In this document: piece after piece, positions 9,230-17,910 of the stretch
How the letters are laid out: every line of letters begins with the position of its first letter
Numbering within the stretch: position 1 is the first letter of the stretch
Assembly: GCA_964437505.1 (NCBI GenBank)
Contig: CAYTGU010000001.1
Span: 1-64,000, forward strand
DNA length: 64,000 nt
DNA from: JAHJDO01 sp964437505
Lineage (GTDB): Bacteria; JAHJDO01
Direction: 5' to 3'
Notes under the pieces: model-generated
What the model was told of the DNA's origin: nothing
Database searches by the model: none
The model's input: the letters and a program-made list of their open reading frames with translations, nothing else
Made by a program: the position numbers and the translations under genes

Positions 9230-10209
9230 AACTCAGTTATGCTCTTCCACCAGGCTCTGTTGTCAACATACCATGATATGGTTTGCTTTAGCCCATCTTC
9301 AAAATCGTAAACGGGCTTCCAACCTAATGCTTTCTTAATCTTATCTGCATTAATAGCATAACGCCGATCATGGCCTAGCCTGTCTTTTACAAATTTTATT
9401 AATGTCTCTGGCTTTCCCAATCTTTTTAAAACAAACTTGGCTACATCTATATTAGTTCTCTCGTTATCGGAGCCTATGTTATAGATCTCTCCTGTTTCCC
9501 CTTTTTGCAGCACCAAATCAACAGCTCTTGAGTGATCTATCACATGAATCCAGTCCCTCACATTTGTTCCATCTCCGTAAATAGGCAGCGTCTTAGACTG
9601 GAGAGCATTTGTAATCATTAATGGAATAAGTTTCTCAGGAAATTGATATGGCCCGTAATTATTTGAACATCGTGTAATTATAACAGGCAATTTATAGGTA
9701 TGGAAATAAGCCTTTACAAGCATATCAGCCGACGCTTTGCTTGCAGCGTAGGGACTATTGGGCGCAAGTGAAGTTTCTTCCCTGAAATAGCCTTTATCTG
9801 GAAGATCTCCATATACCTCATCTGTTGAAATCTGTATGAAACGCTCAATACCAGCTTGTTTTACAGCCTCAAGAAGAGTCTGCACCCCAAGTATATTTGT
9901 TTTCATAAACTCAGCAGGCTCAATGATACTTCTATCCACATGTGATTCAGCAGCAAAATTAATAATTATATCAATCCTGTTTTCTGCAATAATTTGCTTA
10001 ACCAATTCTGCGTCTAAAATATCGCCTTTAACAAACGCATATCTGTCTTTATAGTCTTTTGGAATATCTAAAAGATTTTCTAAATTTCCTGCATAAGTTA
10101 ATTTATCCAGATTTACAATGTTTACAGAGTTATACTTCTCCAACTCATATCGTATAAAATTAGACCCTATAAAGCCGCATCCACCAGTAACTAACATATT
10201 TATTTTCAT
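9226..10209 (-). CDS. rmlB: dTDP-glucose 4,6-dehydratase
   Basis: Makes dTDP-4-keto-6-deoxyglucose, step two of dTDP-L-rhamnose synthesis. From the ATG at 10209 the protein has 327 residues: GGCGFIGSN at 9-17, STDEVYG at 128-134 with the catalytic Asp-Glu pair, and YAASK (Y154/K158). The ATG overlaps the upstream stop as TAATG; an in-frame TTG at 10230 gives a 7-residue extension unlike the family. Length is normal for RmlB. Lies with rmlC, rmlD and rmlA. Confidence 0.93.
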   Translation of the reverse strand: MKINMLVTGGCGFIGSNFIRYELEKYNSVNIVNLDKLTYAGNLENLLDIPKDYKDRYAFVKGDILDAELVKQIIAENRIDIIINFAAESHVDRSIIEPAEFMKTNILGVQTLLEAVKQAGIERFIQISTDEVYGDLPDKGYFREETSLAPNSPYAASKASADMLVKAYFHTYKLPVIITRCSNNYGPYQFPEKLIPLMITNALQSKTLPIYGDGTNVRDWIHVIDHSRAVDLVLQKGETGEIYNIGSDNERTNIDVAKFVLKRLGKPETLIKFVKDRLGHDRRYAINADKIKKALGWKPVYDFEDGLKQTISWYVDNRAWWKSITEL

Positions 10210-10664
10210 TAGCCGTTTTTTCTGCTCCAATCGTATAGAATATCGCTTTTATGCGGATCCATTCTGTATTCATCTGGTTTCTTGTGGTTATAGCATTCTG
10301 TAGGACAATTAATTATCATAGCCTCATAATCGCTTATACATTTAAAACCATGCGTTACCATCTTAGGAATTTGTATAAGCAAGTTATTATGCTCTCCTAT
10401 AAAAAATTCATTAATCTCTCCCTTTGTAGAGGAGTTGTCTCTGCCATCATGAAGAACTACTTTCATCATCCCTCTGACACACGCAAAATTATCCGTCTGT
10501 TTCTTATGATAATGCCATGCTTTGACAACACCGGGATAAGCCGTAGTTATATATATTTGACCAAATTTTTCAAAGATTTCATCATCCTCTCTGAATATCT
10601 CCATAACATGACCACGTTCGTCAGGAATTGCCTTTAACTTTTTTATTTTAACACCGTTGATCAT
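10209..10664 (-). CDS. rmlC: dTDP-4-dehydrorhamnose 3,5-epimerase, short RmlC-like cupin
   Basis: 151 residues against about 180 for typical RmlC. The cupin shows PDERGHVMEIFR near residues 14-25, PGVVKAWHYHKKQTDNF with the active-site His region, and IPKMVTHGF. The C-terminus is reduced to a short PHKSDILYDW tail. It lies exactly where rmlC belongs, between rmlB and rmlD, so 3,5-epimerisation is the best call. The short form also resembles single-site sugar epimerases or ketoisomerases, so specificity is less certain than for its neighbours. Confidence 0.8.
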   Translation of the reverse strand: MINGVKIKKLKAIPDERGHVMEIFREDDEIFEKFGQIYITTAYPGVVKAWHYHKKQTDNFACVRGMMKVVLHDGRDNSSTKGEINEFFIGEHNNLLIQIPKMVTHGFKCISDYEAMIINCPTECYNHKKPDEYRMDPHKSDILYDWSRKNG

Positions 10665-11530
10665 AATTCACTCTCCTCTATTAAGAATTTCTTTAAACTT
10701 TTCCTCCAATGCGGAATATCAATACCGAGCGCAGACCTAATTTTACTCTTGCTTAGCGCAGAATACACAGGTCTCTTTGCCGCTCTCTTTAATTGCGCGT
10801 TTTTAATCGGTATTACCCTTGTATTATGAAACTTGTTTTCCGAATTCTGAAGAACCTTTATAATCTCACATGCAAACTCATACCAGCTGCACTCTCCTTC
10901 ATTGGAGTAGTTATATATTCCATGCTTTTCTGTCTTAAGTAATCTCAAGGTCATATCAACAACATCCCTTGACCAGGTAGGATTCCCAATTTGATCATCA
11001 ACAACACTGAGCTCAGACTGATTAGATGCCTTGTTTATAACAGCTTTTACAAAGTTATTCGCTCCCTTTCCATACATCCATGAAGTTCTTATCAAAAAGA
11101 ATCCAGTGTGTGAATTTAACAGGTGCTGTTCTCCCAAAAGCTTGGATTTCCCATATATGTTGAGTGGATTCGGCTTATCTTCTTCTGTGTATGAAGACTT
11201 ATTCTCGCCGTCAAACACAAAATCCGTAGAAAAATGCACAAGCAGTATGTTATTCTCTCTGCAGACCTGTATAAGATTTTTTATTCCTTCTCCATTAACG
11301 CTAAAGGCTTTTTCTTGATTCCTCTCACATGCATCAACATCAGTATACGCGGCACAATTTATCAGCACCTGAGGACTAATGTTATTCACTGCATTTTTGA
11401 TAGAGGATATATTAGTTATATTGCACTCTTCTTCATCAGGAGCAATAATTGTGTAATCCTTCCTGTTCCGGCACTCAGAAATAAATTCTTTTGCAAGCAT
11501 ACCTTTTGAACCTGTTAATAATATCTTCAT
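10661..11530 (-). CDS. rmlD: dTDP-4-dehydrorhamnose reductase
   Basis: 289-residue short-chain dehydrogenase with GSKGMLAKEF at 7-16, STDFVFDG at 101-108 and the YGKSK catalytic pair (Y126/K130). It reduces dTDP-4-keto-L-rhamnose to dTDP-L-rhamnose with NAD(P)H. Stop and start overlap rmlC by 4 bases. Length and motifs are standard. Confidence 0.93.
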   Translation of the reverse strand: MKILLTGSKGMLAKEFISECRNRKDYTIIAPDEEECNITNISSIKNAVNNISPQVLINCAAYTDVDACERNQEKAFSVNGEGIKNLIQVCRENNILLVHFSTDFVFDGENKSSYTEEDKPNPLNIYGKSKLLGEQHLLNSHTGFFLIRTSWMYGKGANNFVKAVINKASNQSELSVVDDQIGNPTWSRDVVDMTLRLLKTEKHGIYNYSNEGECSWYEFACEIIKVLQNSENKFHNTRVIPIKNAQLKRAAKRPVYSALSKSKIRSALGIDIPHWRKSLKKFLIEESEL

Positions 11531-11536
11531 AAATTT

Positions 11537-12151
11537 TTATTTATCCAGAGAAAAATTGTAAAAACGATTAACCCCTTCGCAACCCGTAATCCCAACATAA
11601 AAATCATCGGGAAGAGAATCATCCAAATATCCCATTTCGTGATCTTCGATAATAACTGCAAGCATTTTCCCTTTACTTGTATGTGAAATTTTTACCTTAA
11701 GTTTATATTTAGTATTTGGTAGCAGCTTAAAGAGAGAATAGGTGGCTTTCTTCCAATAAGGTTTTCTATTTTTGAAGTAATGGTGCCACACATTGATTCC
11801 CTTATCAAAAACAACTACTTCATAATGTTCCCGATATTCAGGAAAACCGCTTTTACTCTTCCCGATCTCAGGAGCAATGACAATCAGCGGTGCCATCTGA
11901 TCAGTAAACTCCATAGTGGAACTTATAGTAATATCCCCTTTGTGCTTTTTTTGCAAAACCATACTTGTATATGTTTCATGCTTACGAGTACCAAGCAATT
12001 CTTTAGTGGTTACATCTTTAGGCGTTTTATTTTCTATATAGGAAGTTCCCTGAATCCAGTCGCCAAAATAATCCCATCTAGGACTCTTTACCAGCATCCA
12101 CTCTTTAGAATTCCATTCTCCTTTGGCAAAGTTACAATAAAATAACTGCAT
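11537..12151 (-). CDS. Unknown protein in the rml operon, possible jelly-roll fold
   Basis: 204 residues, no signal peptide or membrane segment. I do not recognise a named family. The composition (many aromatic and beta-prone segments such as WDYFGDWIQG, DITISSTMEF, HYEVVVFDKGINVWHHYF, TKYKLKVKIS) and the ending FYVGITGCEGVNRFYNFSL look like a concanavalin/laminin-G type beta sandwich, which would bind or cut glycans. It is inserted between rmlA and rmlD with 6-base gaps, so it is co-expressed with nucleotide-sugar enzymes despite looking like a carbohydrate-binding module. A cytoplasmic role is puzzling. Confidence 0.6.
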   Translation of the reverse strand: MQLFYCNFAKGEWNSKEWMLVKSPRWDYFGDWIQGTSYIENKTPKDVTTKELLGTRKHETYTSMVLQKKHKGDITISSTMEFTDQMAPLIVIAPEIGKSKSGFPEYREHYEVVVFDKGINVWHHYFKNRKPYWKKATYSLFKLLPNTKYKLKVKISHTSKGKMLAVIIEDHEMGYLDDSLPDDFYVGITGCEGVNRFYNFSLDK

Positions 12152-12157
12152 CTTAAA

Positions 12158-12871
12158 TTACTTCCTCTTCTCAATCAATTCATTAGCCTTTTTAAGTGAT
12201 TCAAATGTGCCGGCATCTATCCACCATCCTTTTAGAATATGATATGTCATATTTCCCTGCTCTATATACTTATTATTTGCATCCGTAATCTCAAGTTCTC
12301 CCCTTGCAGAGGGTTCCAATCCCTTGATTATCTCAAACGCTCTTCTATCGTACATATACACTCCTGTTACTACATACTTACTTTTAGGCGTTTTCGGTTT
12401 TTCTTCAATTCCTTTAATCTTGTTTTCTATAATTTCAGCCACTCCAAATCGCCGGGGATTCGCCACTTCTTTTAGCAAAACCTTCGCACCTGTTTCCTGT
12501 TTCCTGTATTCATTAATATAAATACTTAAGTCCTCTTCAAACAGATTATCTCCTAATATTGCAATAACTTTATTCCCCTCTGAGAATTTCTCTCCAAGCC
12601 CTACTGCCTGCGCAATGCCTCCAGCTTCATCCTGAACTTTGTATGTAAATTCGCATCCAAACTCTTTTCCGCTGCCAAGCGTATTAACCATATCCCCCAT
12701 GTGATCAATACCTGTAACTATTAAGATTTCAGTAATATTGGCATTAACCAGTTGCTCAATTGCATAATAAATAATAGGTTTTTTACCAACAGGCAAGAGA
12801 TGCTTATTAATAACCTTTGTCAAAGGATAAAGTCTTGTGCCTGTGCCACCTGATAGAATTATTCCTTTCAT
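12158..12871 (-). CDS. rmlA: Glucose-1-phosphate thymidylyltransferase, short form
   Basis: 237 residues; activates glucose-1-phosphate with dTTP, the first step to dTDP-L-rhamnose. GGTGTRL at 8-14 carries the catalytic Arg, followed by K-H-L-L-P-V. Later segments include AILGDNLFEEDL and EEKPKTPKSKYVVTG. It is shorter than the roughly 290-residue RmlA because the C-terminal regulatory tail is missing, as in archaeal-type enzymes. Placement with rmlBCD supports the call. Confidence 0.9.
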   Translation of the reverse strand: MKGIILSGGTGTRLYPLTKVINKHLLPVGKKPIIYYAIEQLVNANITEILIVTGIDHMGDMVNTLGSGKEFGCEFTYKVQDEAGGIAQAVGLGEKFSEGNKVIAILGDNLFEEDLSIYINEYRKQETGAKVLLKEVANPRRFGVAEIIENKIKGIEEKPKTPKSKYVVTGVYMYDRRAFEIIKGLEPSARGELEITDANNKYIEQGNMTYHILKGWWIDAGTFESLKKANELIEKRK

Positions 12872-12875
12872 AATA

Positions 12876-13838
12876 TTACCCTGATTTTATTATTAACTTC
12901 AATGTCTCATCCAACCCATGTTTTGGAAAGTCACCTATTCCCGAAAGCGTTCGGGACAATTTGGATATATCTGGTATTCTTCTGCGCATATCTTCAAATC
13001 CCTGCTCATAAGCTTGGTCATAAGGGATACGAACTATTTCCGAAGAACTATTTGTTAACTGTTTTATTTTCTTTGCCAGATTTTCTATGCTTATCTCCTC
13101 AGTATTCCCAATGTTGAATATTTCACCAACCGCCTTATCATTTTCCATTAAAGCAATTATTGCGTTAACTACGTCTCCAACATATGTAAAGCAACGTGAC
13201 TGTTTCCCATCGCCATATACAGTTATCGGCTTTTTGGATAAAGCCTGTTTTATGAATGTGGGCACAACCATTCCGTATTGCCCTGTTTGCCTTGGTCCAA
13301 TCGTATTGAAAAATCTGGTGATTACAACCGGCGATTTCTTCTCTTTCCAATATGCCATTGCCAAAAATTCATCCAGCGCCTTGGAACATGCATAACTCCA
13401 TCTTCCAAACGTTGAAGGACCAATTAAAAAATTGTCGTCTTCACTGTACGGTAATTTCTCGCTTTTCCCATACACTTCTGAAGTAGATGCAATTAATACT
13501 TTCGTCTTTTTCTTTGCCGCAGCGGCTAAGACAACTTCTGTCCCATGTACATTGGTTTCAATTGTTTTCACAGGACTTTTTACAACCAGCTGCACCCCAA
13601 CCGCAGCTGCCAGATGATATATTGCATTCACTTTATCCACTATTGAATTAAGCAGTGTCTCATTTGTTATTGTATCTTTACTGAGATGAAACTTTGGATT
13701 TGTTTGAAGATGTTTTATATTGTTAATACTGCCTGTTGATAAGTCGTCTATTACATAAACTTCATGCCCAATACTGAGCAATTTTTCTGCAAGGTGTGAG
13801 CCGATAAATCCGCAACCTCCTGTAATTAATATGTTCAT
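12876..13838 (-). CDS. NAD-dependent sugar epimerase/dehydratase (extended SDR, UXS-like)
   Basis: 320 residues: GGCGFIGSH at the N-terminus, STSEVYG, a YACSK catalytic pair, then RFFNTIGPRQTGQYGMVVP and DMRRRIPDISK, a pattern typical of UDP-glucuronate decarboxylase-like and related NDP-sugar SDRs. Substrate uncertain. Near the C-terminus a perfect palindrome (12939-12956) lies in frame and probably adds a few residues. Start overlaps the next upstream gene as ATGA. Confidence 0.82.
   Translation of the reverse strand: MNILITGGCGFIGSHLAEKLLSIGHEVYVIDDLSTGSINNIKHLQTNPKFHLSKDTITNETLLNSIVDKVNAIYHLAAAVGVQLVVKSPVKTIETNVHGTEVVLAAAAKKKTKVLIASTSEVYGKSEKLPYSEDDNFLIGPSTFGRWSYACSKALDEFLAMAYWKEKKSPVVITRFFNTIGPRQTGQYGMVVPTFIKQALSKKPITVYGDGKQSRCFTYVGDVVNAIIALMENDKAVGEIFNIGNTEEISIENLAKKIKQLTNSSSEIVRIPYDQAYEQGFEDMRRRIPDISKLSRTLSGIGDFPKHGLDETLKLIIKSG
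12939..12956. repeat. Perfect palindrome inside the UXS-like epimerase gene
   Basis: TCCCGAA (12939-12945), loop AGCG, then TTCGGGA (12950-12956). In frame on the minus strand it encodes part of KLSRTLSGIG, where related proteins have a shorter stretch between DISK and the following helix. It looks like a small inserted palindromic element. Confidence 0.55.
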
Positions 13839-14959
13839 TTTGTTAATCCTCTGTTTTCCAATTCTCCTCTTGCCTGTTCGATCTTATCTTCCGCATGCTG
13901 CTCTTTTACCCAGTTTACAAGTTCATCAATTCCATCCTCAAATTTATGCTTTGGAGAGTATCCGAGTTTTTCCTTTATCTTAGAAATATCAGCATAGCAG
14001 TGCCGGATATCCCCTTCTCTGAACTGATAAGTGATTTCAGACTTTCCTTTAAAATTCAGCCTGCTTATAAGCGCATTCGCTATATCCAGAATAGACAGTC
14101 TTCTTCCCGTTCCCACATTAAACATTTCGTAATTGGCATTATCAGATTCCATTGCAAGCATATTTGCCTGCGCAATATCTTTAACGTGCACAAAATCCCT
14201 GCTCTGAAGACCATCCTCATATATTATTGGAGTATGGTCATTAAGAAGCCTGGATGAGAAAATAGCAGCAACTCCTGTATATGGATTTGACAAAGCCTGT
14301 CTGGGACCGTATGTATTGAAATATCTCAGGGCAACTGTTGGTATGTTGTACGCTCTTCCAATGCACAGGCACATTTCTTCCTGGTCCTTTTTTGATATCG
14401 CATAAATAGACGTAGAATTTAAAGGTTTTTCTTCATTAGTAGGAATTGGTTTAGCATCTTCCCCGCAGATATGGCATTTCATCTCCCACTGCCTTTTTTC
14501 TAACTGAGCAACAGGTCTCAATTTTGGTGATATTTTTCCGCATTTAGAGCATTCATACTCGCCTTCTCCGTATATTGACATTGAAGACGCTACGATGAGC
14601 TTTTTGATTTTGTCTTTGCACTTTATTATCTGTTCAAGCAAATTAGCAGTACCAAGTGTATTAACATCCATATACTTTTTGATCTCATACATTGACTGCC
14701 CTACGCCAACAGCAGCAGCCTCATGAAAAATTATCTCAACGTCATCTATTGCTTTTCTGACATCATCCGGATTTCGGACATCCCCCTTCATAAATTCTGC
14801 TTCTTTATTGAGATATTCAGGAACATCTGCATTATCTCCGTGTACCTGAGGATCAAGATTGTCCAGTACTCTGACCCTATAGCCTTTTTTCACTAATTCA
14901 TCAACGATATATGAGCCAATAAAGCCCGCACCGCCTGTTACTAAAACCAGTTCTCGCAT
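13835..14959 (-). CDS. dTDP-L-rhamnose 4-epimerase-like SDR (WbiB type)
   Basis: 374 residues: GGAGFIGSY at 9-17, LDNLDPQVHG at 32-41, AAAVGVGQSMYEI at 81-93, SSMSIYGEG at 125-133, YAISK (Y186/K190), then RYFNTYGPRQALSNPYTGV. These segments match dTDP-L-rhamnose 4-epimerases (WbiB/TllE), which yield dTDP-6-deoxy-L-talose. An inserted zinc ribbon has C137-x2-C140 and C162-x2-C165. The gene follows a clear AGGAGAGAG ribosome binding site. The rmlABCD set next door supplies its substrate, which supports the call. A generic UDP-glucose 4-epimerase is the alternative. Confidence 0.8.
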   Translation of the reverse strand: MRELVLVTGGAGFIGSYIVDELVKKGYRVRVLDNLDPQVHGDNADVPEYLNKEAEFMKGDVRNPDDVRKAIDDVEIIFHEAAAVGVGQSMYEIKKYMDVNTLGTANLLEQIIKCKDKIKKLIVASSMSIYGEGEYECSKCGKISPKLRPVAQLEKRQWEMKCHICGEDAKPIPTNEEKPLNSTSIYAISKKDQEEMCLCIGRAYNIPTVALRYFNTYGPRQALSNPYTGVAAIFSSRLLNDHTPIIYEDGLQSRDFVHVKDIAQANMLAMESDNANYEMFNVGTGRRLSILDIANALISRLNFKGKSEITYQFREGDIRHCYADISKIKEKLGYSPKHKFEDGIDELVNWVKEQHAEDKIEQARGELENRGLTK

Positions 14960-14982
14960 AATGTCTCTCTCCTAAGTTTTTC

Positions 14983-15027
14983 TCATTTTATCTTATATAC
15001 ATCTGTTTTACCAAACATCTTGTCAAA
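14983..15027 (-). pseudogene. Orphan 3' tail of a GT-C-like membrane protein gene
   Basis: Read on the minus strand, the codons give FDKMFGKTDVYKIK then TGA. The complete membrane protein at 17914-19725 ends with FDKFFGKTDVYCILDIKLK, and the DNA matches closely over about 40 bases (14995-15035 against roughly 17940-17980). A TGA stands just upstream where the intact gene has Cys. It looks like the leftover tail of a second copy, lying just beyond the ATPase/AbiE block. Confidence 0.6.
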
Positions 15028-15051
15028 TCATTTGCTAAGATGATAGACATT

Positions 15052-16215
15052 TTATTCAAATGCAGCAGCCACTTCTTTTTCAGGATGTAATTGGAGTAAG
15101 AATTTTTCACAGGGAATACACAAAATCCCCTCCTTTTTTAATCGCTCTCGACCTCTATATAAAAGAATCATAGTGGCTTCAGGATAATCTTCCTTAAAAG
15201 ATTTTAAAGCCCGCAGGTCTATAGAATTAATCTTTGATGTATTTTTTACTTCTATTGCCCATAAACCATCTTCGCCATAAATAACAAAATCAACCTCCAC
15301 TCCTGAGCGGGTTCTCCAAAAATATAGAGCATTATCTTTTCTCCGATAGCTAATCCAGGCTCGAAGATGTTGAGCTATAAGTCCTTCCAAAGCCAAACCA
15401 TCCAATTCTTCAACCCGGTCAAATGGTCCTTTTGGCCTTATTGATCTAAAAACGCCGCTGTCAAAAAAGTAAAACTTAGGATGTTCTGCTAATGCCCGCT
15501 TGGCTCTTTTTCTAAAGACTGAAATCCTGAAGCTTAAAAGCAAGTCCTCCAGTATATTTATATAACCTTCTACTGTTTTTCTTCCAACTTCACATTCACG
15601 AGCAACATTACTTATGTTTAAGACTGCGGCATGAGAGAAGCTTATTGCCTCAAGAAATCTGCTAAAATTACCAATGTTACGCACCAGCGCTTCCATTTGC
15701 ACCTCTTCTTTAAGATACAAACCACAATATGCGCCAAGCGCATCTTGAGGATTTTCTGACATCCACACTAATGGTATAAGCCCGTAACGCAAAGCTTTTT
15801 CAAAAGAAAACGACCTTCCTAATTCCTGCGCCATAAAAGGATGAAGACTATAAAGAGCTGCCCGACCGGCTAAAAGGTTTACTCCTTTTCTTTTTATTTT
15901 TCTTGCGCTTGAACCGGTTAAAACAAATTGTCTGTTTTTACTTTCTTCTATGAGAGAGTGAACAACGTTTAAAATCTCTGCCACCTTTTGAACCTCATCA
16001 AGAACAAATACTTCTGTTTGAGGATTTCCTTCTACCAATTCACGGAGTCTTTCAGGATAACCACTGTATCTGCGAAATACATCCGGATGTAAAAAATCTA
16101 ATTTGACAGCTTCTTTAAAACAATGCTGTGTCCATAAGGATTTGCCTGTTCCTCTTGGCCCAAAAAGAAAAAAGTTACCCTTAGGTACTTTTAAAAATCT
16201 ACTTATAAATTCCAT
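15052..16215 (-). CDS. DUF4143-type ATPase
   Basis: 387 residues. Walker A GPRGTGKS at 19-26, Walker B VFVLDEVQ at 69-76 and an LTGSS sensor segment make up the AAA_14 domain. The C-terminal DUF4143 domain contains GVEVDFVIY followed by AIEVKN, a restriction-endonuclease-like acidic/Lys motif. Such proteins are scattered in genomes as accessory genes of uncertain role, possibly toxin or defence related. It has its own consensus promoter (16248-16276) and AAGGGA before the ATG, so it is not simply part of the sugar operon. It lies next to the AbiE pair. Confidence 0.85.
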   Translation of the reverse strand: MEFISRFLKVPKGNFFLFGPRGTGKSLWTQHCFKEAVKLDFLHPDVFRRYSGYPERLRELVEGNPQTEVFVLDEVQKVAEILNVVHSLIEESKNRQFVLTGSSARKIKRKGVNLLAGRAALYSLHPFMAQELGRSFSFEKALRYGLIPLVWMSENPQDALGAYCGLYLKEEVQMEALVRNIGNFSRFLEAISFSHAAVLNISNVARECEVGRKTVEGYINILEDLLLSFRISVFRKRAKRALAEHPKFYFFDSGVFRSIRPKGPFDRVEELDGLALEGLIAQHLRAWISYRRKDNALYFWRTRSGVEVDFVIYGEDGLWAIEVKNTSKINSIDLRALKSFKEDYPEATMILLYRGRERLKKEGILCIPCEKFLLQLHPEKEVAAAFE

Positions 16216-16247
16216 TTTGCGTCCCTTTTTGGAATTATCAATGCCAT

Positions 16248-16276
16248 ATTTTACAATACCTCTGCTATTCTGTCAA
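16248..16276 (-). promoter_or_regulatory. Sigma-70 promoter of the DUF4143 ATPase gene
   Basis: On the minus strand TTGACA (16271-16276) is followed after exactly 17 bases by TAAAAT (16248-16253). The start codon lies about 30 bases downstream. A near-perfect match in the short gap after the AbiEii gene. Confidence 0.7.
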
Positions 16277-16331
16277 CTCCAACTCAATCTCTGCCTTCTT
16301 TACCATGGGCTATCAGCTTGGTCAACAAATT

Positions 16332-17093
16332 CTATTGAATATTAACTTTCAGCGTCTGAATTACCTCTTCAATCTCCTTATCGTTGATGTTCCTGGCATA
16401 ATAAATCCTAGAAAGTTCTTCTTCCCTCTCCTTTTTAGCAACCTTCCAATTATTCATTATGGAATTCTGTGCAATGGGTTTCCTAATTTCTTTTCGTTTA
16501 ACGAGCCCGGTTATTTCTTCAACATCAAATTTGAAACTTTCAAAAAGTAAAACCAGGTCATAAAAATCCCTGTATCGAGCGCGATCACTTGCGGCGCGTA
16601 TCTTTTCCGCGCAGACTTCTTTGACATCCATTATATTTACTTTTGTCTCAATCCTCCAAACATTTTTATAAAACAACACTCTGACAGGTAAAACCACATT
16701 TTGGATAAAATCTATTTCTACTTTAAGCGAATTTGGAAAGCCTAAAGGCCCTGTGTATTTTAAGCGTTCTATTTTTATGGTTGCCTTAGAGACATGATCC
16801 TCCTTAACTTCAAGAAAATCCCATGGTTGGAAAACTGCCTTTACTTCTTCCAAAGTGATTGTTTTGTCTAAAGAAGTAAAATCAAGATCCTCTGAAAATC
16901 TGGATTGTGGTAAATAGCAATGATGAATTGCTGTGCCACCCTTAAATACAATCTTATCCCGCAATGGCGACTCGTAAATGATTTTCGAAACAACCGCCAG
17001 AAAATAATCTTTTTCAGCTATTTGCAGAGGATAACGAAGGTTCTTTCTGTTAATAATTTCCAGCTCTCTGCGGCTTAATAGAATATATTTCAT
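16332..17093 (-). CDS. abiEii: AbiEii-family nucleotidyltransferase toxin
   Basis: 253 residues. Nucleotidyltransferase motifs of the AbiEii (DUF1814) family: EKDYFL near 27, KGGTAIHHCY at 51-60 and FSEDLDF at 66-72 with the two Asp (D69, D71), then KVNIMDVKEVCAEKIRA. AbiEii toxins transfer nucleotides and arrest growth, and are blocked through AbiEi in a type IV toxin-antitoxin pair that can abort phage infection. The start overlaps the abiEi stop by 4 bases. Length is a little short but all core motifs are seen. Confidence 0.85.
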   Translation of the reverse strand: MKYILLSRRELEIINRKNLRYPLQIAEKDYFLAVVSKIIYESPLRDKIVFKGGTAIHHCYLPQSRFSEDLDFTSLDKTITLEEVKAVFQPWDFLEVKEDHVSKATIKIERLKYTGPLGFPNSLKVEIDFIQNVVLPVRVLFYKNVWRIETKVNIMDVKEVCAEKIRAASDRARYRDFYDLVLLFESFKFDVEEITGLVKRKEIRKPIAQNSIMNNWKVAKKEREEELSRIYYARNINDKEIEEVIQTLKVNIQ

Positions 17094-17872
17094 AAAATCT
17101 CATCAAAACGACTGCAATAATAGAGCCGCCATTTAGCATTGAATTTTTCGCTATCTTTAGTCATATAGCTGCAACCTTTGTTGCCTGTGGTAAGCTTATA
17201 TAAATAAGCGGAATCAATTGATAGTTTATCAAAGAAAAACCCCAATATCCTTTGAACAGTTTTTGAATACTTACTGCTAAATTTATTTAGCAGGGTTAAA
17301 TCGAATTTATTTTTATATTCCTTCAATTTTTCATAGACGAGATCCAGATAATATTCATTTCGTTTGAACATCAGTATATCTAAAATTGCCTTTTCGAGAG
17401 TAGCAACATTTACCACATAATTCTCAACTCTATTCTCTTCCCAACCAAAGAATAATTCTTTTTTGACCCTGATAAATCTGTACGTTATTCCTTGAATATC
17501 CCTAATTTTACGCCTCTTAAGCGATATGGAAACAATGGTTCTCAGCATTTGATCAAACATCCCGTAGTGCTGCAAGGCGGCTTCAAAAGAAATATAGGAA
17601 TCAGAGATTAGAGTCTGGGCTATTTTAAAGACGTGAGTCACAAGAAATCCGCGGGATTCCAGGCTTGCTACGGCATATACGCCTTTCTTTATTCTAACCA
17701 GCCAGCCATTTTTTGTTAGCTTATTAACTAGATTCCTTGCAGCCTGACGGTTTCTTTTTCCATTAAGAATATTATAAATCTGCTCAAAAGTCACAATAAT
17801 ACCAAATTTGGCAATTATGTCTTCTATCAGATTAAGCTCTTTTTCAGATAAAATAGTTCTTTTTGTGTCCAT
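17090..17872 (-). CDS. abiEi: AbiEi-family antitoxin/transcriptional regulator
   Basis: 260 residues. A N-terminal winged-helix domain (about 8-75, with NKLTKNGWLVRIKKGVYAV) leads into a C-terminal AbiEi domain (SDSYISFEAALQHYG, then VNVATLEKAILDILMF). AbiEi is the cognate antitoxin of AbiEii and represses its own promoter. Next to an intact AbiEii and behind a strong promoter with inverted repeats, so the pair looks functional and self-regulated. Confidence 0.85.
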   Translation of the reverse strand: MDTKRTILSEKELNLIEDIIAKFGIIVTFEQIYNILNGKRNRQAARNLVNKLTKNGWLVRIKKGVYAVASLESRGFLVTHVFKIAQTLISDSYISFEAALQHYGMFDQMLRTIVSISLKRRKIRDIQGITYRFIRVKKELFFGWEENRVENYVVNVATLEKAILDILMFKRNEYYLDLVYEKLKEYKNKFDLTLLNKFSSKYSKTVQRILGFFFDKLSIDSAYLYKLTTGNKGCSYMTKDSEKFNAKWRLYYCSRFDEIL

Positions 17873-17875
17873 ATG

Positions 17876-17910
17876 ATAATCTATTATTGGTTATTATCTA
17901 TACAGATTAT
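17876..17910 (-). promoter_or_regulatory. Putative AbiEi operator
   Basis: Inverted repeat ATAATCT (17876-17882) and AGATTAT (17904-17910) with a 21-base spacer. A second pair, GATAAT (17875-17880) and ATTATC (17893-17898), is nested in it. The repeats cover the -10 box and leader, the position expected for AbiEi autorepression. Inferred. Confidence 0.45.

Noticed and set aside
10209..10664. Short RmlC as an FdtA-type ketoisomerase
   Set aside because: PDERGHVMEIFR and AWHYHKKQTDNF follow RmlC, and the gene lies between rmlB and rmlD. Kept as RmlC with reduced confidence.
14995..15027. TTGACA on the minus strand with AT-rich TATAAG sequence as a promoter for the WbiB-like gene
   Set aside because: Spacing to any -10 is wrong (over 19 bases) and the bases are explained as the codons of the membrane protein tail remnant.
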